Of a DNA stretch of 5,283 nucleotides, positions 4,881 to 5,283 are shown piece after piece. The position numbers and the translations under genes were made by a program. The notes beneath the pieces were generated by a model, which saw only the letters and a program-made list of their open reading frames with translations, did no database searches and was not told where the DNA came from. Source of the stretch: Marinosulfonomonas sp. (GTDB taxonomy: Bacteria > Pseudomonadota > Alphaproteobacteria > Rhodobacterales > Rhodobacteraceae); contig NVTR01000019.1 of NCBI GenBank assembly GCA_002732955.1, positions 1 to 5,283 of the forward strand, in the 5' to 3' direction. The first letter of the stretch is position 1. Every line of letters starts with the position of its first letter.

Positions 4881-5283
4881 TCAACGACCATTTGAAGTGA
4901 TTTCATCAATTGCCTGGACAACACGGGCCACTTCTTCACCTGTATTGTAATGTGCCAGCCCGATGCGGACCACGCCTTCATCCTCCGGGATGTTCAGAAA
5001 GCGGGTTGGTTCATAGGCGTAGTTGTGGCCGTGCCAGACATAAATGCCTGAATCAGCCAGGGACTTTGCAATCTCGGTCGGTTTGATCACGTCGTGTCGC
5101 AGCGATATTGTCGGCACCCGCTCATGCACCCGATTTGGATTGGTTATACCATAAATCGTCATAACAGAAATCTGGCTGATGCCATCGATCAACATATTCG
5201 TCAGAGGTTCCTCGTAATCGCGTGACAGTTTGTATGCCGTCCTGATCAGTTCCCGACGGTCTTTTGATTCCGACACCCATCGC
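4881..5283 (-). CDS. Cysteine desulfurase-like protein, class V aminotransferase fold, VC1184-type (C-terminal part)
   Basis: The last 133 residues of a PLP-dependent class V aminotransferase are visible; the frame is open through the right edge, and an apparent GTG start at 5276 is internal. Family features are DRRELIRTAYKLSRDYEEPL, VYGIT-like IYGITNPNRVHERVPTISLR, GIYVWHGHNYAYEP and EGVVRIGLAHYNTGEEVARV close to the end. These match the C-terminal domain of the cysteine-desulfurase-like VC1184 group, whose true substrate is generally not established. The PLP lysine and the rest of the active site are outside the window. The last codon is TGA at 4883-4881. A further gene followed 30 nt downstream on the same strand but is now severed by the IS. 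No lesion is seen in the visible part. Confidence 0.88.
   Translation of the reverse strand, partial: RWVSESKDRRELIRTAYKLSRDYEEPLTNMLIDGISQISVMTIYGITNPNRVHERVPTISLRHDVIKPTEIAKSLADSGIYVWHGHNYAYEPTRFLNIPEDEGVVRIGLAHYNTGEEVARVVQAIDEITSNGR

Noticed and set aside
1..5283. CRISPR array, tRNA or rRNA gene, riboswitch
   Set aside because: No regularly spaced repeats, cloverleaf-like arms or rRNA-like stretches were seen; the only long repeats are the IS6 copies.

Overview
The window looks like an accessory or plasmid-like region of an alphaproteobacterium, most likely a member of the Rhodobacterales (Roseobacter group). This is inferred from the moderately high GC content, from transposases of an IS6-family type common in that group, and from the style of the flanking genes (TctA-type permease, OsmC-like protein, VC1184-type cysteine-desulfurase-like protein). 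No rRNA or other lineage marker is present, so the assignment is not firm.

Left part (2-1669, + strand): the 3' portion of a tripartite tricarboxylate transporter membrane subunit in which the large TctA permease runs without a stop into a TctB-like four-helix domain. An intact OsmC/Ohr-family gene follows 18 nt later, probably in the same operon. A terminator-like hairpin lies just after the OsmC stop.

Middle part (about 1749-4836): an IS graveyard. Three IS6-family copies lie in the same orientation. Copy 1 (1749-2565) has both ends, but its transposase carries a 1-base deletion and a nonsense codon. It abuts the 3' third of a second copy (2566-2840) with no target duplication, as expected after an IS6 replicative adjacent deletion or an IS-IS recombination. 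Copy 3 (4018-4836) also has both ends, and its transposase has three disabling lesions. Between copies 2 and 3 lie 1177 bp holding two broken, converging genes that I do not recognise: a frameshifted + strand gene of about 198 codons (3060-3655) and the last 82 codons of a - strand gene (3769-4017) cut by copy 3.

Right part (4837-5283, - strand): the C-terminal 133 residues of a PLP-dependent cysteine-desulfurase-like protein. After its stop comes a near-perfect ribosome binding site and ATG of a following gene, which is severed by copy 3 after four codons.

Overall, two metabolic operon fragments (transport plus OsmC; cysteine-desulfurase-like plus a lost gene) have been joined by repeated IS6 activity that has since decayed. 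I see no intact novel system. The points most worth checking are the TctA-TctB fusion, the broken unrecognised genes between the IS copies, the apparently leaderless transposase promoter conserved in two IS copies, and the severed gene start.
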